From Pyxidicoccus xibeiensis (GTDB taxonomy: Bacteria; Myxococcota; Myxococcia; Myxococcales; Myxococcaceae), in NCBI RefSeq assembly GCF_024198175.1, contig NZ_JAJVKV010000004.1, forward strand, positions 186,001-250,000: a DNA stretch of 64,000 nt, in the 5' to 3' direction. The notes under the pieces are model-generated. The model was not told the origin of the DNA and made no database searches. It was given only the letters and a program-made list of their open reading frames with translations. Numbering within the stretch: the stretch's first letter is position 1; each line of letters starts with the position of its first letter. Below are positions 34,231 through 42,771 of this stretch, one piece after another. Made by a program: the position numbers and the translations under genes.

Positions 34231-34588
34231 GGAGCGCCCCTCCCCTCGCCCGGAGCGACGGTGTCGGACTCAGACCACGCGAAGGGCGTGCACCGGAACG
34301 GCGGCGCTCGCCTGGACGGCCCGGCTGCTGGAAGGAACGTTCCTTCCACGCCGCGGCCTGCCTCCCGAGCCTGGAAGGAACATTCCTTCCACCCGGGACC
34401 CGACTCCCGGCGGTCTTCGGCAGGCCCCCTGCGTGTCCCGGGGGTGGATGCGGTCCCGTCACCTCGTAGGTAGAAAGTCCCCATGACGATGAGCACGGAA
34501 GCCCCGGCCGCCCGTTCCGGGCAAGCCCCCGAAGCGCCGCTGAGCACCCAGGCGCCGTCACCGTGTGCGAAGCAGGCGCCCATGCCGC
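34231..34588. other. Gap holding two palindromes; no convincing gene
   Basis: 358 bases upstream of the permease gene. It contains two copies of a long palindrome (34329-34348 and 34372-34391). A 41-codon plus-strand reading frame (34483-34608) has no recognisable features and overlaps the end of the next gene, so I do not call it. Confidence 0.6.
34329..34391. repeat. Pair of 20-bp palindromes, 43 bp apart
   Basis: TGGAAGGAACGTTCCTTCCA (34329-34348) is a perfect palindrome. The second copy at 34372-34391 differs by one central base (CATT instead of CGTT). The start-to-start distance of 43 bases is about four helical turns, which suits cooperative binding of a dimeric regulator on one DNA face. 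They lie about 100-160 bases upstream of the permease GTG. They are not followed by a U-run, so a terminator is less likely. Confidence 0.6.
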
Positions 34589-34969
34589 TCACTGCTTGGG
34601 CCGCATGAGGACGTAGCGCCGGGTGCTGCCATCCACGTCGACGGTGGCTACGACGCGCCAGCCCTCCGCACCGAGCTGCTGGAGCTGCGCGAGGTCCGTC
34701 TCCGGGTCCTCGCGGCGCAGGAAGGTGTACTCCACGGCCTGCACGGGCGGTGGCGCGGAAGGAATGGGAGCAGGCGTCGCGGCGGGCGCGGGGGCCTCGA
34801 CGGGTGCGGGCTTGCGCCTGGAGGCAGGAGGACGGGCTGGAGTCGACGAGGGCGCGGGAGTCACGGCGGGTGCCGGAGGCGTGGCCTGGGCGTGGGCGCT
34901 GCGAGGCGACAGCGAGGCACCGAGGAGGAGACCAGCGGGGACGAGGAGGAGCGCGAGGCGGCGGAGCAT
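34589..34969 (-). CDS. Secreted protein with C-terminal DUF4177-like domain
   Basis: 126 residues from ATG 34969-34967. Signal peptide RRLALLLVPAGLLLGA... ending AHAQA. Residues 30-78 are an Ala/Pro linker. The last 48 residues (VEYTFLRREDPE, LQQLGAEGWRVVATV, RRYVLMRPKQ) have the beta-alpha-beta pattern with the 'LG-EGW' core of DUF4177. The domain has no known enzymatic function. It sits between the BtuF-type and BtuC-type genes, so it may belong to the uptake operon, but 135 and 358 bases on either side leave this open. Confidence 0.6.
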   Translation of the reverse strand: MLRRLALLLVPAGLLLGASLSPRSAHAQATPPAPAVTPAPSSTPARPPASRRKPAPVEAPAPAATPAPIPSAPPPVQAVEYTFLRREDPETDLAQLQQLGAEGWRVVATVDVDGSTRRYVLMRPKQ

Positions 34970-35104
34970 GGGCGGGGGACCCCAGGGCGAAGACCCGGAC
35001 GCATCTACTCCGGCCGTCATCGCCCCGAAAGCCCTCTGCATACCGGCCCGTCCGGAAGCTCACCTCGCACCTCGGCTCGGAGACGGAATGAACCGCGGCG
35101 TTCC

Positions 35105-35989
35105 TCACGGCGCCTTCGCCGGCTCCGGGTGCAGCAGCTTGAACAACTCCTCCAGCCCGCGCCCCAGCGACGGGCCGGGCTGCAGCAGCGCCAGCGACGG
35201 CACCTCCACCCAGCGCGCCTCCGCCAGTCCCGGCAGGGCGCGCAGCTTGTCCTTGCCCACGTCCACGTCCGCCGCATCCACCACCACGTCGGGCCGGGCC
35301 CGCACCGCGCGCTCCACCGAGTACACCGGGTACGCGGAGCCCGCGTCCGCCGCCACGTTGACGCCGCCCGCGTCGCGCAGCAGCTCGTGCGCGAAGGAGC
35401 CAGGCCCGGCCACCACCAGCGGCTCGAAGCCATAGGCGAACAGCACCCGCGGCGCGGGGAGCTTCTTCGCGGCCTCGCGGATGCGGGTGCGCGTGGCCTC
35501 GATGCGAGTGACGACGGCCTCCGACTCCTTCTCGCGGCCCAGCGCCCGGCCCACCGCGCGCATGGCAGCCAGCACATCCGTCACGGAGTGCAGCGGCAGC
35601 AGCAGCACGGGCACGCCCAGCTCCGCCATCTTCTCCACGGGCCGCTGGTTCCCCGGCCCCGGCTGCACCAGGACGAGGTCCGGCTTGAGCGCCACCACCG
35701 CTTCCACGGAAGGGTCGGTGAAGCCGCCCACGCGCGGAAGCTTCTCCACCTCCTTCGCCTCGTCGAAGCGGGACACGCCCACCAGCGTGCTCCCTGCGCC
35801 CAGGGTGAGCACCATCTCCGTCAGCGACGGCGCCAGCGTCACCACGCGCCGCACCTTCGCCGGAGCCGGCGGGCCCAGCGTGCGGGGCCCCGAGTGCGTG
35901 GGGGCACTGGCCGCGTCCGCCACACCCGCGACGAGACACAGCACGGCGGCAATCACGACCAGCCCCACGGGGCGAGGACTCACGTTCAT
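35105..35989 (-). CDS. btuF: BtuF-type periplasmic corrinoid-binding protein
   Basis: About 294 residues from ATG at about 35989 (MNVSPRPVGLVVIAAVL), with a cleavable signal ending VADAASA. The fold is class III periplasmic binding protein: RVVTLAPSLTEMVLTLGAGSTLVG, GGFTDPSVEAVVALKPDLVL, then the long backbone helix and RPDVVVDAADVDVG. The family binds B12, haem or siderophore; riboswitch context favours corrinoids. It delivers ligand to the permease encoded downstream. It starts 66 bases after the Cys-rich lipoprotein stop, so they are probably one transcript. Confidence 0.87.
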   Translation of the reverse strand: MNVSPRPVGLVVIAAVLCLVAGVADAASAPTHSGPRTLGPPAPAKVRRVVTLAPSLTEMVLTLGAGSTLVGVSRFDEAKEVEKLPRVGGFTDPSVEAVVALKPDLVLVQPGPGNQRPVEKMAELGVPVLLLPLHSVTDVLAAMRAVGRALGREKESEAVVTRIEATRTRIREAAKKLPAPRVLFAYGFEPLVVAGPGSFAHELLRDAGGVNVAADAGSAYPVYSVERAVRARPDVVVDAADVDVGKDKLRALPGLAEARWVEVPSLALLQPGPSLGRGLEELFKLLHPEPAKAP

Positions 35990-36055
35990 CTTCACGGCGG
36001 GCTCACCTTCGAGACAGTCACGGCGACAGAGGGGACGAAGCAAGGACGGACACCT

Positions 36056-37678
36056 TCACGGCAGCGCGGTGAGGTCGATGGCATTGGACACGGTCCGCCG
36101 GGGGTCCACGGGGCACGCCTCCAGCGCGGGGCCCTGCGCCTGGGGCGAGGTGAAGCCCCGGCGCTCCACGAGCTGCCCATCTCGCACCTCCACCACGAAG
36201 ACGCGGCCGGCGTTGGTGTCCCCCAGGTACACGGCGCCACCCGCCACCGCGAAGCGGCTGGCCACGGCGATGCGGCAGCCCGGGGTGCCGGGCTCGCAGC
36301 CCGAGCGAAGCGCATACGACGCCACGGGCACGTCGTCCTTCACCAGCACCAGCCCGGTGGCACGCACGGCGCTGGCGCTGTGGCCCGTGGAGGAGTCGTA
36401 GAGGGCCTCGCCCAGGCAGGCGACCACGAGCTGCCCGTCTACCGCCTCGACATAGCCCGCGTTGAGACAGTCCGAGGCGCCCAGGTCGATGGCGCTCACC
36501 CCACCGTCCGCCGGGTCGATTTTCGCGAGCATGCCCGGGCCGTTGGGCAGGTAGTTGTTGAAGGGGTTGAGGTTGGTGAGCGCCACGTACACGCCCGCGT
36601 CCGTCGCCGTCGCCGAGTACGGCAGCGGCAGCACGGTGCCACCATCGAAGGACTTCAGGTCCAGGCCGGTGAGCGGAAGCGTGTCCAGCGCGCGCGGCTG
36701 CTCGGGGTTGGAGACGTCCACGCGGGCCACGGCGTTGCCCTTCTGCCAGTTGCTGCCGGCGGTGCCGAACAGCGGAATGTAGAGAGCGCTGCCCCACTTC
36801 GTGACGGCCTGCGGGCTGGTGTTGGTCCCCAGGTTGAGCTGCGCCACGGTGCGCAGCCCCAGGCCGCCCCCCTGGGCGGGGCCCTCGCGCTTGAGCACCT
36901 GGAGCGTGTTGTTGATGGAGTCGACGACGTAGACGTACGGCGGGTCCACGAAGATGTCGTTGGGGGAGCTGGCCACCGAGCCCAGCGAGTCCTCCTCCAC
37001 CACGCCGCCCAGCTCACCGCCCGCGGCCTGGAGCAGCTTGGAGTTCGTCGCGTCCGCGGCGAGCACGAAGCCCTCCCACGCCGCGAGCGTCTGCACGCCC
37101 GAGCCGAACTGGCGCCGGGGCCCCAGCCGGTCCGTCCCCGCCTGGATGCCCACGAGCTGCCCGTTGGTGTAGCAGGCCGTCACCACGTCATACGCGCACC
37201 GGCCCGCGTGGCACGACTGCACGTCCGGGCACGCGTTGCCACAGGCGCCGCAGTTCAGCACGTCCGCCTGCCCATCCACGCAGGAGCCGCCACACCGCAG
37301 CAGCCCCGCCGAGCACCCCTCGCGACACGTCCCCGCCTCGCACACCTGCCCGGCGGCGCACGCCTTGCCGCACGCGCCACAGTTCGCCACGTCACTCGCC
37401 GTAGCGACACAGGCCCCACCGCACTCCTCCGTGCCGGAGCGACAACCGCAAGCACCGTCCTGGCAGGTCTGACTGGCGCCGCACGCGCTGCCACAGGCCC
37501 CGCAGTTCGCGGTGTCACCGCTCAGGTCCACGCAGGCGTCGCCACAGACGGTGAGGCCCGAGGTGCACACCACGCCCTCGTCCGGACACCCGGTGAGCAC
37601 CAGGCCTGTCAGCATCACCACGGCCGCGAGCCACGGGCGCGAAAGGAACAGCTCAGGGAGACGGGGCCAGCGCGGCAT
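36056..37678 (-). CDS. Cys-rich lipoprotein with NCGACG repeats and propeller-like domain
   Basis: 540 residues, lipobox LTGC at about residue 31. Four Cys-rich modules of the type GDTANCGACGSAC, DVANCGACGKAC and DVLNCGACGNAC fill residues 35-165. The rest is beta-rich, with YVYVVDSINNTLQVLKREG, NAVARVDVSNPEQPRALDTL and AVYLGDTNAGRVFVVE, the style of YncE/BtuG-like beta-propellers. It overlaps the TonB-receptor gene end by 26 bases. By analogy with BtuG it may sit on the outer membrane and hand corrinoid to the receptor; that is inference. Confidence 0.8.
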   Translation of the reverse strand: MPRWPRLPELFLSRPWLAAVVMLTGLVLTGCPDEGVVCTSGLTVCGDACVDLSGDTANCGACGSACGASQTCQDGACGCRSGTEECGGACVATASDVANCGACGKACAAGQVCEAGTCREGCSAGLLRCGGSCVDGQADVLNCGACGNACPDVQSCHAGRCAYDVVTACYTNGQLVGIQAGTDRLGPRRQFGSGVQTLAAWEGFVLAADATNSKLLQAAGGELGGVVEEDSLGSVASSPNDIFVDPPYVYVVDSINNTLQVLKREGPAQGGGLGLRTVAQLNLGTNTSPQAVTKWGSALYIPLFGTAGSNWQKGNAVARVDVSNPEQPRALDTLPLTGLDLKSFDGGTVLPLPYSATATDAGVYVALTNLNPFNNYLPNGPGMLAKIDPADGGVSAIDLGASDCLNAGYVEAVDGQLVVACLGEALYDSSTGHSASAVRATGLVLVKDDVPVASYALRSGCEPGTPGCRIAVASRFAVAGGAVYLGDTNAGRVFVVEVRDGQLVERRGFTSPQAQGPALEACPVDPRRTVSNAIDLTALP

Positions 37679-39671
37679 GAGGCTCCTGGGGAGTGGAGGA
37701 GGTGGAAGTCGGGGCGTCGTCCCGGTCGAACGCCACCGCGAGCGTCACGTAGGCGGCGCGGCCCGGCAGCGGGAAGCCGGTGAAGTCGAAGGCCCGCACG
37801 TCGAGGAGGTTCTTCACCTCCACGGACAGCGTCAGCTCCGGCGCGCGCAGGAAGGTGCTGGAGGCTCCCGCGCTCAGCAGCGTGCGCGAGGGCAGGTCGA
37901 GCGTGCCGGTGCGGTTGGTGAGCTGCGACGTCTGGTAGAGCACCTCGGTGCGGGCGTTGAGCCAGTCCGGGCCCGCGCGCACGCGCCCCACCCACTTGTG
38001 GCGCGGGCGGTACGGCAGGTCCTTGCCGAAGAAGCGCGGGTCTCCGAAGCGGTTCTGCGTGCGCAGCCACGTGTAGCTGGTGCTCGCGGCCAGCCACGGG
38101 AGCGGCCTCGCCTCGCCCTCCACCTCTACGCCCCACACGCGCGCGGCGTCGAAGTTGTAGGGACGCGCCAGCAGCGGCGGATACAGCTCGTACGCAATGA
38201 GGTTCTCGTACAGCGCCGCGAAGCCGCCCACCGTGGCGCTCCACCGCGGCTCCTCTTCACCCGAGCGCCACAGCACCGCCGCGTCCGCGTACAGCGCGCG
38301 CTCGGGCTTCAGCCCCGGGTTCGGCAGCAGCGTGCCCTGGCGGATGTAGAGCTCCAGGAAGGACGGCGCGCGGTGGGACTGGCCCGCGTTGGCGCGAAGG
38401 CCGAAGCCGCCGCCGAGCGCCACGGACGCGCCCAGCTTCGGCGACAGCAGCCAGTACGGGCCCACGCGCTCCAGCCGCAGCGAGGGCACGACGTCCAGCG
38501 TGCCGCCGAAGAGGCGCACCTCGTCCATGGCCATGACGCTCGCGCGCCACCAGGAGGCGGACTGCGCGTCCAGCGCCTCGGTGACGGCCTCACCGGAGGT
38601 GGCCACGGTGACGGTCAGCGTCTGCGCGGTGCCCAGGGGCCCGCGGCCCTCCAGCTCCACGCCGCCCACCGAGTGCCGCTGCCTTCCGCCCGCGCCCGCG
38701 ATGCTGCCCGTCACCTCCAGCCCGTCACGCTGGAAGAAGCCCCGCGCGCTGCCCTGCCCCACCGTGCCGAGCGCGCCCGACCAGCGCAGCCCCAGGGCCA
38801 GCCGGCCCAGCTCCTGGTTGCCATTGGATTGGGGGTTCTGCACCGTGCCGGGAATGGCGCGGTCCTCCAGCGACAGCTCCGCGAGCGTGTCCAGCCGCGA
38901 GCCTCCGGGCAGCCGGCGCCGGTAGCGCAGCAGCGCGCCGCCTCCGCGAGCGTCGTTGCGCGCGCGCAGCTCCGAGGTGAGCGGGTTGTCGTCCACCGCG
39001 GGCAGCTCGTCGAGGTCGTACGCGAAGTCCCCGTCCGAGCGCCCCGCATGCACCAGCAGCAGCGCCTGCCCCTCCAGCAGCGGACCCGACGCGGCCACGT
39101 GGCCCAGCAGCGTGTCCCAGCTTCCGTACGTCACCTCGCCGCTGGCGCGCAGCCGCGAGCCGGGCGCGCGGGTGATGATGTTCACCGCGCCGCCCAGGCC
39201 TCCCGAGCCGTAGCGCGCGCCCGCGCCGCCGCGCAGCACCTCGAAGCGCTCCACCAGCGCGGCGGGAATCTGCGACAGGTCCGCCATGCCGCCCGCGCCA
39301 TTGAGAGGGATTCCGTCCAGGAACACGAGCACGCCGTTGGAAGACGCGCCGCGCACGACGAGGCTCTTGCTCTGCCCGTACCCGCCCGAGTCCTGCACCG
39401 CCAGGCCCACCGAGCCCACCAGCAGCTCCGCCGTGTCGCGGGCCTCTCCGGCGCGCTCACGGGCGTCGATGACCGTCATCGCGCCGGTGGGGTCCCTGCG
39501 CTCCGGAGACTCGGGAGGTGGCGGCGTCTTCCCGCGGACGACGGTGGTGCGGGGAGGCTCGGGCGCGGGCTCGGCGGCCACGTCCGGTGTCCCGGCGTCC
39601 TGGGCGCGCGCGAGGAGCGGAGTTGTGAGCGCCAGGCAGGCCACGGGCCCGGCGAGGAAGGTCCACCGCAT
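37653..39671 (-). CDS. btuB: TonB-dependent outer-membrane receptor, probable corrinoid receptor
   Basis: 672 residues with signal peptide (TFLAGPVACLALTTPLLARA). A TonB-box-like segment TTVVRG precedes a plug domain with LVVRGASSNGVLVFLDGIPL, RFEVLRGGAGARYGSGGLGG and AVNIITRAPG. The barrel follows, including LELYIRQGTLLPNPGLKPER, a conserved receptor motif. The final strand ends VTLAVAFD and is followed by an unusual 22-residue Pro/Ser/Thr-rich tail beyond the expected terminal aromatic residue. It lies 72 bases downstream of a cobalamin riboswitch, which identifies the likely ligand. Confidence 0.92.
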   Translation of the reverse strand: MRWTFLAGPVACLALTTPLLARAQDAGTPDVAAEPAPEPPRTTVVRGKTPPPPESPERRDPTGAMTVIDARERAGEARDTAELLVGSVGLAVQDSGGYGQSKSLVVRGASSNGVLVFLDGIPLNGAGGMADLSQIPAALVERFEVLRGGAGARYGSGGLGGAVNIITRAPGSRLRASGEVTYGSWDTLLGHVAASGPLLEGQALLLVHAGRSDGDFAYDLDELPAVDDNPLTSELRARNDARGGGALLRYRRRLPGGSRLDTLAELSLEDRAIPGTVQNPQSNGNQELGRLALGLRWSGALGTVGQGSARGFFQRDGLEVTGSIAGAGGRQRHSVGGVELEGRGPLGTAQTLTVTVATSGEAVTEALDAQSASWWRASVMAMDEVRLFGGTLDVVPSLRLERVGPYWLLSPKLGASVALGGGFGLRANAGQSHRAPSFLELYIRQGTLLPNPGLKPERALYADAAVLWRSGEEEPRWSATVGGFAALYENLIAYELYPPLLARPYNFDAARVWGVEVEGEARPLPWLAASTSYTWLRTQNRFGDPRFFGKDLPYRPRHKWVGRVRAGPDWLNARTEVLYQTSQLTNRTGTLDLPSRTLLSAGASSTFLRAPELTLSVEVKNLLDVRAFDFTGFPLPGRAAYVTLAVAFDRDDAPTSTSSTPQEPHAALAPSP

Positions 39672-39742
39672 GCTCCGCCTTCCGCTCTCTCCATCGAAGA
39701 GAGAAGGCCACCCGCCCGTGCCGTTTCACGACACGGCCGCAC

Positions 39743-39950
39743 CCTCGGGCAGGTCTCCTGGCTGACGGGCTCCGGAGTCAGGCGCACACCGCGCCATTCC
39801 GGAAGGGGCCTTCCACCTTCCCCTGGAGCACGCTGCCAGGGTGGCGACTGCCGAAGTTCCCGGCCCTGACCTCAGGGCTGCCCGTTCACAGTGGCGGGAC
39901 CGCGCCGGATTCGCACCGGCTTCCCTCTTGAAAGCCCGACATGGGCACCC
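39743..39950 (-). promoter_or_regulatory. Cobalamin riboswitch (upstream of TonB receptor)
   Basis: On the minus strand from 39950: GGGTGCCCATGTCGGG, then GGGAAGCCGGTGCGAATCC, CGCGGTCCCGCCACTGT and finally the 3' arm GCCAGGAGACCTGCCCG ending near 39743. These are the invariant blocks of RF00174. The receptor start codon is at 39671, leaving a short expression platform. Repression of the operon by adenosylcobalamin is expected from the family. Confidence 0.95.
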
Positions 39951-39973
39951 AAGGGCGCACCCCTTCTAGGGGG

Positions 39974-40546
39974 TCACCCCCTACGCGTCAAGCGCACCGG
40001 GGAGGGCTGGAAGTACGAGCGGACGTACTCCTCGAAGGCACATGGCTGGAGGAAGAGCACCTCCACGCCCCCCAGCCGCAGCGAGGCCCGGCGGAACAGC
40101 GGCGCCGGCCGGCCGGGGCAGATGAGCACGCCGTTCTGGTACGTGCCGTTGTGGCTGCCCAGGTCCGTGACGCTCCACACGCCGGTGTGCGGCTCCTGGC
40201 GGAAACGCGCGTGCATGCGCGACACGGTGGGCTCGGCCAGCACGATGTCGCACTCGGGGCCACGGCCCACCGTCACCTCGGGTGAGGCACCGCACTGGCG
40301 CGGGTGGGCCACGAAGACGATGGGCTCCACCGAGCCGGGCTGGGGCCGGCGCCCCGTGTGGGTGAGGCCCTCCGAGCGCATCACCGGGAGCAGCTGCGCG
40401 GGTGCGGACTCCCACACCAGCACAGGCCCGCTCACCGTGCGCAGCGCGGTCTCTCGGTCGGCCCGGAACTGGGAGGCCAGGGTAGAAAGGCGATGGAGCA
40501 CGAGGACGCTCCTCCGGCGCGAGGCGAGCGGGCGGAACCTGTGCAC
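39974..40546 (-). CDS. FHA-domain protein
   Basis: 190 residues from GTG 40546. The C-terminal FHA domain (about residues 85-165) has VTVGRGPECDIVLAEPTVSR, MHARF and DLGSHNGTYQNG, with the Arg, Ser and Asn phosphothreonine contacts present. The N-terminal 80 residues are a small alpha/beta domain with no recognisable motif. It probably reads phosphorylation by one of the cell's many Hanks-type kinases. It is upstream of the riboswitch and not obviously part of the corrinoid operon. Confidence 0.85.
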   Translation of the reverse strand: MHRFRPLASRRRSVLVLHRLSTLASQFRADRETALRTVSGPVLVWESAPAQLLPVMRSEGLTHTGRRPQPGSVEPIVFVAHPRQCGASPEVTVGRGPECDIVLAEPTVSRMHARFRQEPHTGVWSVTDLGSHNGTYQNGVLICPGRPAPLFRRASLRLGGVEVLFLQPCAFEEYVRSYFQPSPVRLTRRG

Positions 40547-40693
40547 GGGGGTTCCGCGCGGACACCCCCCCTCATGCGAATTCCGCGTGACGCAACCTCC
40601 CCACCGCCGGAGGCCGGTGCTCGTGAGTCAACAGCCCACGCCGCTCCGCCTCCAGCCCGCGAGAAGACAGGGCGCCGGAAAGCGCGCTGTGAA

Positions 40694-40987
40694 CTACGGC
40701 TCCGCCGTCCCCGCGTCCTCGCACCCGGTGCCCGCGTCGGGTGAGTCCTCCGCACAGTCGGGGAGCCCCCCGGCCAGTACCTCCTGAGGCGCCCACGTGT
40801 CGTCCGGCCCCTCGTCACCGAGGGACTCGGACCCCGTGCCGGAGTCCGGGGGGAGGATGTAGGCGATGGGGTCCTCGACGCTGCAGCCGCCCCAGGCCAG
40901 CAGCCCCAGCAGGAGCAGTCCGCCGGGAAGGAGCGCGGGCGCCACCCGGCGGTCGCGGGGACGGGGTGAAGCGGGGGTGCGGTTCAT
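40694..40987 (-). CDS. Small lipoprotein, function unknown
   Basis: 97 residues from ATG 40987-40985. A basic N-terminus, a hydrophobic segment LLPGGLLLLGLLAW and lipobox GGC are followed by an acidic Asp/Glu/Gly/Pro-rich mature part ending CEDAGTAEP with two further Cys. No known domain. It lies 59 bases after the gene at 41047-41694 and is probably co-transcribed with it. Confidence 0.7.
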   Translation of the reverse strand: MNRTPASPRPRDRRVAPALLPGGLLLLGLLAWGGCSVEDPIAYILPPDSGTGSESLGDEGPDDTWAPQEVLAGGLPDCAEDSPDAGTGCEDAGTAEP

Positions 40988-41046
40988 CGGAGGTGACTCT
41001 CGCGCAGGTAGGGAGTGGGAACGCGGTGGGAGCCGGTGCGAAGGGC

Positions 41047-41694
41047 TCATGGGAGGATCATGAACGCGAGGCCCAACCGGGGCTGCACCGCCCACCCGCT
41101 GTGGAGCGGGAGGAAGCCCTGCTCGTTGACGTAGCCGATGACGGGCCTGCCGAGGACGACGTCCAGCGCGACGGTGCCCTCCACCGCGACGAGCCGCGAC
41201 AGGCGATAGCGCACGGAGGTGTCCGGCCCCACGAGGAGCGCGGGCACGAGGCGCGGCTTCGCGGCGTCGACGCCCCGGAAGAGAGGCTCCACGGAGCGCG
41301 CGAAGACGAGCACCCCGGCGCCTCCGCCCACGCCCCACCGCCACGCCCCGGACCGCATCACGGCCTGGTCGAGCCAGAAGCCGAAGGTGTACTGCTCCAG
41401 GTTCACCTCGGTCCGCTCGTCCCTCAGCCTGTTCGGCAGGCCCGCCAGGAACTGGAAGCGGAAGCGCAGCCCCGGGAACTCCCAGCCGGCGCCAAGGTAG
41501 ATGCCCTGGTGACCGAGGTCCGAGTACCCATCCAGCGCGCTCAGGCCGCCCACCATCAGTTGCCACTGCACGGAGGAGCGCTGCGCGGCGGGCTCCGCCA
41601 GGGGAAGCGCCTGCGTGTCCTGCGCCCGGGAGCCAGCCCCGACGAGGAGCGCCATCACGAATGCGAACCGAACCCACCCGCTGCCCGATGCCAT
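41047..41694 (-). CDS. Secreted beta-rich protein, possible outer-membrane barrel
   Basis: 215 residues from ATG 41694-41692, with signal peptide ending GSRAQD. The mature region alternates polar and aromatic/hydrophobic residues (WQLMVGGLSALDGYSDLG, IYLGAGWEFPGLRFRFQF, YTFGFWLDQAV, VQPRLGLAFMILP), the pattern of an 8- to 10-strand outer-membrane barrel. No specific family was recognised. The upstream 266 bases to the plus-strand gene at 41961 hold no clear feature beyond a possible divergent promoter. Confidence 0.68.
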   Translation of the reverse strand: MASGSGWVRFAFVMALLVGAGSRAQDTQALPLAEPAAQRSSVQWQLMVGGLSALDGYSDLGHQGIYLGAGWEFPGLRFRFQFLAGLPNRLRDERTEVNLEQYTFGFWLDQAVMRSGAWRWGVGGGAGVLVFARSVEPLFRGVDAAKPRLVPALLVGPDTSVRYRLSRLVAVEGTVALDVVLGRPVIGYVNEQGFLPLHSGWAVQPRLGLAFMILP

Positions 41695-41960
41695 GGCCGG
41701 GACGCTAACGCCCGCCGAGGGAACGGGGAAGACCCGCGACGCCCGGGAGTACGTCGGTCGTCGTGGTTCTCCCAGCCGTGCACCACGCCGCCCCGGAAGT
41801 GGACCTGGAGCCTGGAGCTTGCCCGGTAGAGAGGCGTCTGCGGGTAGTCCTCACGGCACAACCACTTTCTCCGAGCGCAAACACCCCTCGCTATGATGCT
41901 GGAAGGGGCCGTTCGAGGTGCAGGGTGTCATCTCAATACAACGCAGACTGGGGATTCACG

Positions 41961-42236
41961 ATGCGCTGGCGCGACCTTGCAGTCGGCCTGGGCCTGGCAT
42001 TCAGCGTGGTGGCCTGCGGCGACATGACGAAGGAAGTGCCAGAGCACTTGTTGCCCCTGGGGTCGCTGACCGGCGGCGAATGCAGCGCCAGGGGCGGAGA
42101 AGCGCTCATGGACCCGGGGGACGGGAGCATGGTTGCTGCTGGGCGGTGCCCTGATGGAAGGCAGACGCTCGGCTACATCGATTGCTGCGAGGGTGGCTTC
42201 TGCTGCGAGGAAGGCGGGCTGTGCGGCAAGCCGTAG
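41961..42236 (+). CDS. Small Cys-rich lipoprotein
   Basis: 91 residues from ATG 41961. Lipobox SVVAC near residue 19, then an otherwise hydrophilic sequence with Cys at GECSARGG, GRCPDGR and a C-terminal cluster YIDCCEGGFCCEEGGLC, suggesting a disulfide-bonded knot outside the cytoplasm. No family recognised. It is isolated, with 286 bases before the next gene that hold nothing recognisable. Confidence 0.7.
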   Translation: MRWRDLAVGLGLAFSVVACGDMTKEVPEHLLPLGSLTGGECSARGGEALMDPGDGSMVAAGRCPDGRQTLGYIDCCEGGFCCEEGGLCGKP

Positions 42237-42522
42237 CGCCGCGCGAGTGCCACGCCGGCTGAGCGTTCCTGGGTTCGAGCCAAGGGCGCGGGAGCAATGA
42301 AGCGCACGCCTCCCGTGCCCTCTTGCCCCCTGAGAACCCACTGGAGCATCGCCGCCCGTCCCTGCTGACGGACGGATTTCCCCAACCTGTACGGTCCTCT
42401 CCACACGCTCCGAGGGAAGCCTCGCTGGCACGCCGCCTGCTCATGCTGTCGTCGACCTCAGGCGGTCGAGCTGACGAGGCAGCCGCGCCGTGGTGGCGCG
42501 GTGAGGAGTGTGGAGGTGGTCG

Positions 42523-42771
42523 ATGCTGACGGCGGGAAAGCGGTTGGCGGTGTTCTCCATTCGCGAGGGCAAGGGCGGGAGCATCTGGGTCCGGGCGGGC
42601 AGCGCGTTCGTCAACAAGGACGGCTCGCTGAATGTCTTGCTGGACGTGCTGCCCCTGGACGGGAAGCTGCACGTGCGCGAGGCGGCGGAGAAGCGGGACA
42701 CGGCGGCGGCGGGAGGGCGGTACGCGGGTGAGCTGGGGCTGGATGCGGCACCGGTGGGTGGCCACTCGTGA
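42523..42771 (+). CDS. Small hypothetical protein preceding a ComEA-like gene
   Basis: 82 residues from ATG 42523 with GGAGG 10 bases upstream. The sequence LAVFSIREGKGGSIWVRAGS and SLNVLLDVLPLDGKLHVREA looks like a compact beta-structured domain without signal peptide. The stop overlaps the GTG start of the HhH gene by four bases, so the two products are co-translated. No function assigned. Confidence 0.75.
   Translation: MLTAGKRLAVFSIREGKGGSIWVRAGSAFVNKDGSLNVLLDVLPLDGKLHVREAAEKRDTAAAGGRYAGELGLDAAPVGGHS

Noticed and set aside
34483-34608. 41-codon plus-strand frame in the gap before the permease gene
   Set aside because: No clear ribosome site, no recognisable features, and it runs into the 3' end of the convergent DUF4177-like gene.
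41695-42522. Antisense frames around the small Cys-rich lipoprotein, for example 41928-42431
   Set aside because: They overlap a small gene with a clear signal peptide and lipobox and have no coding character of their own.
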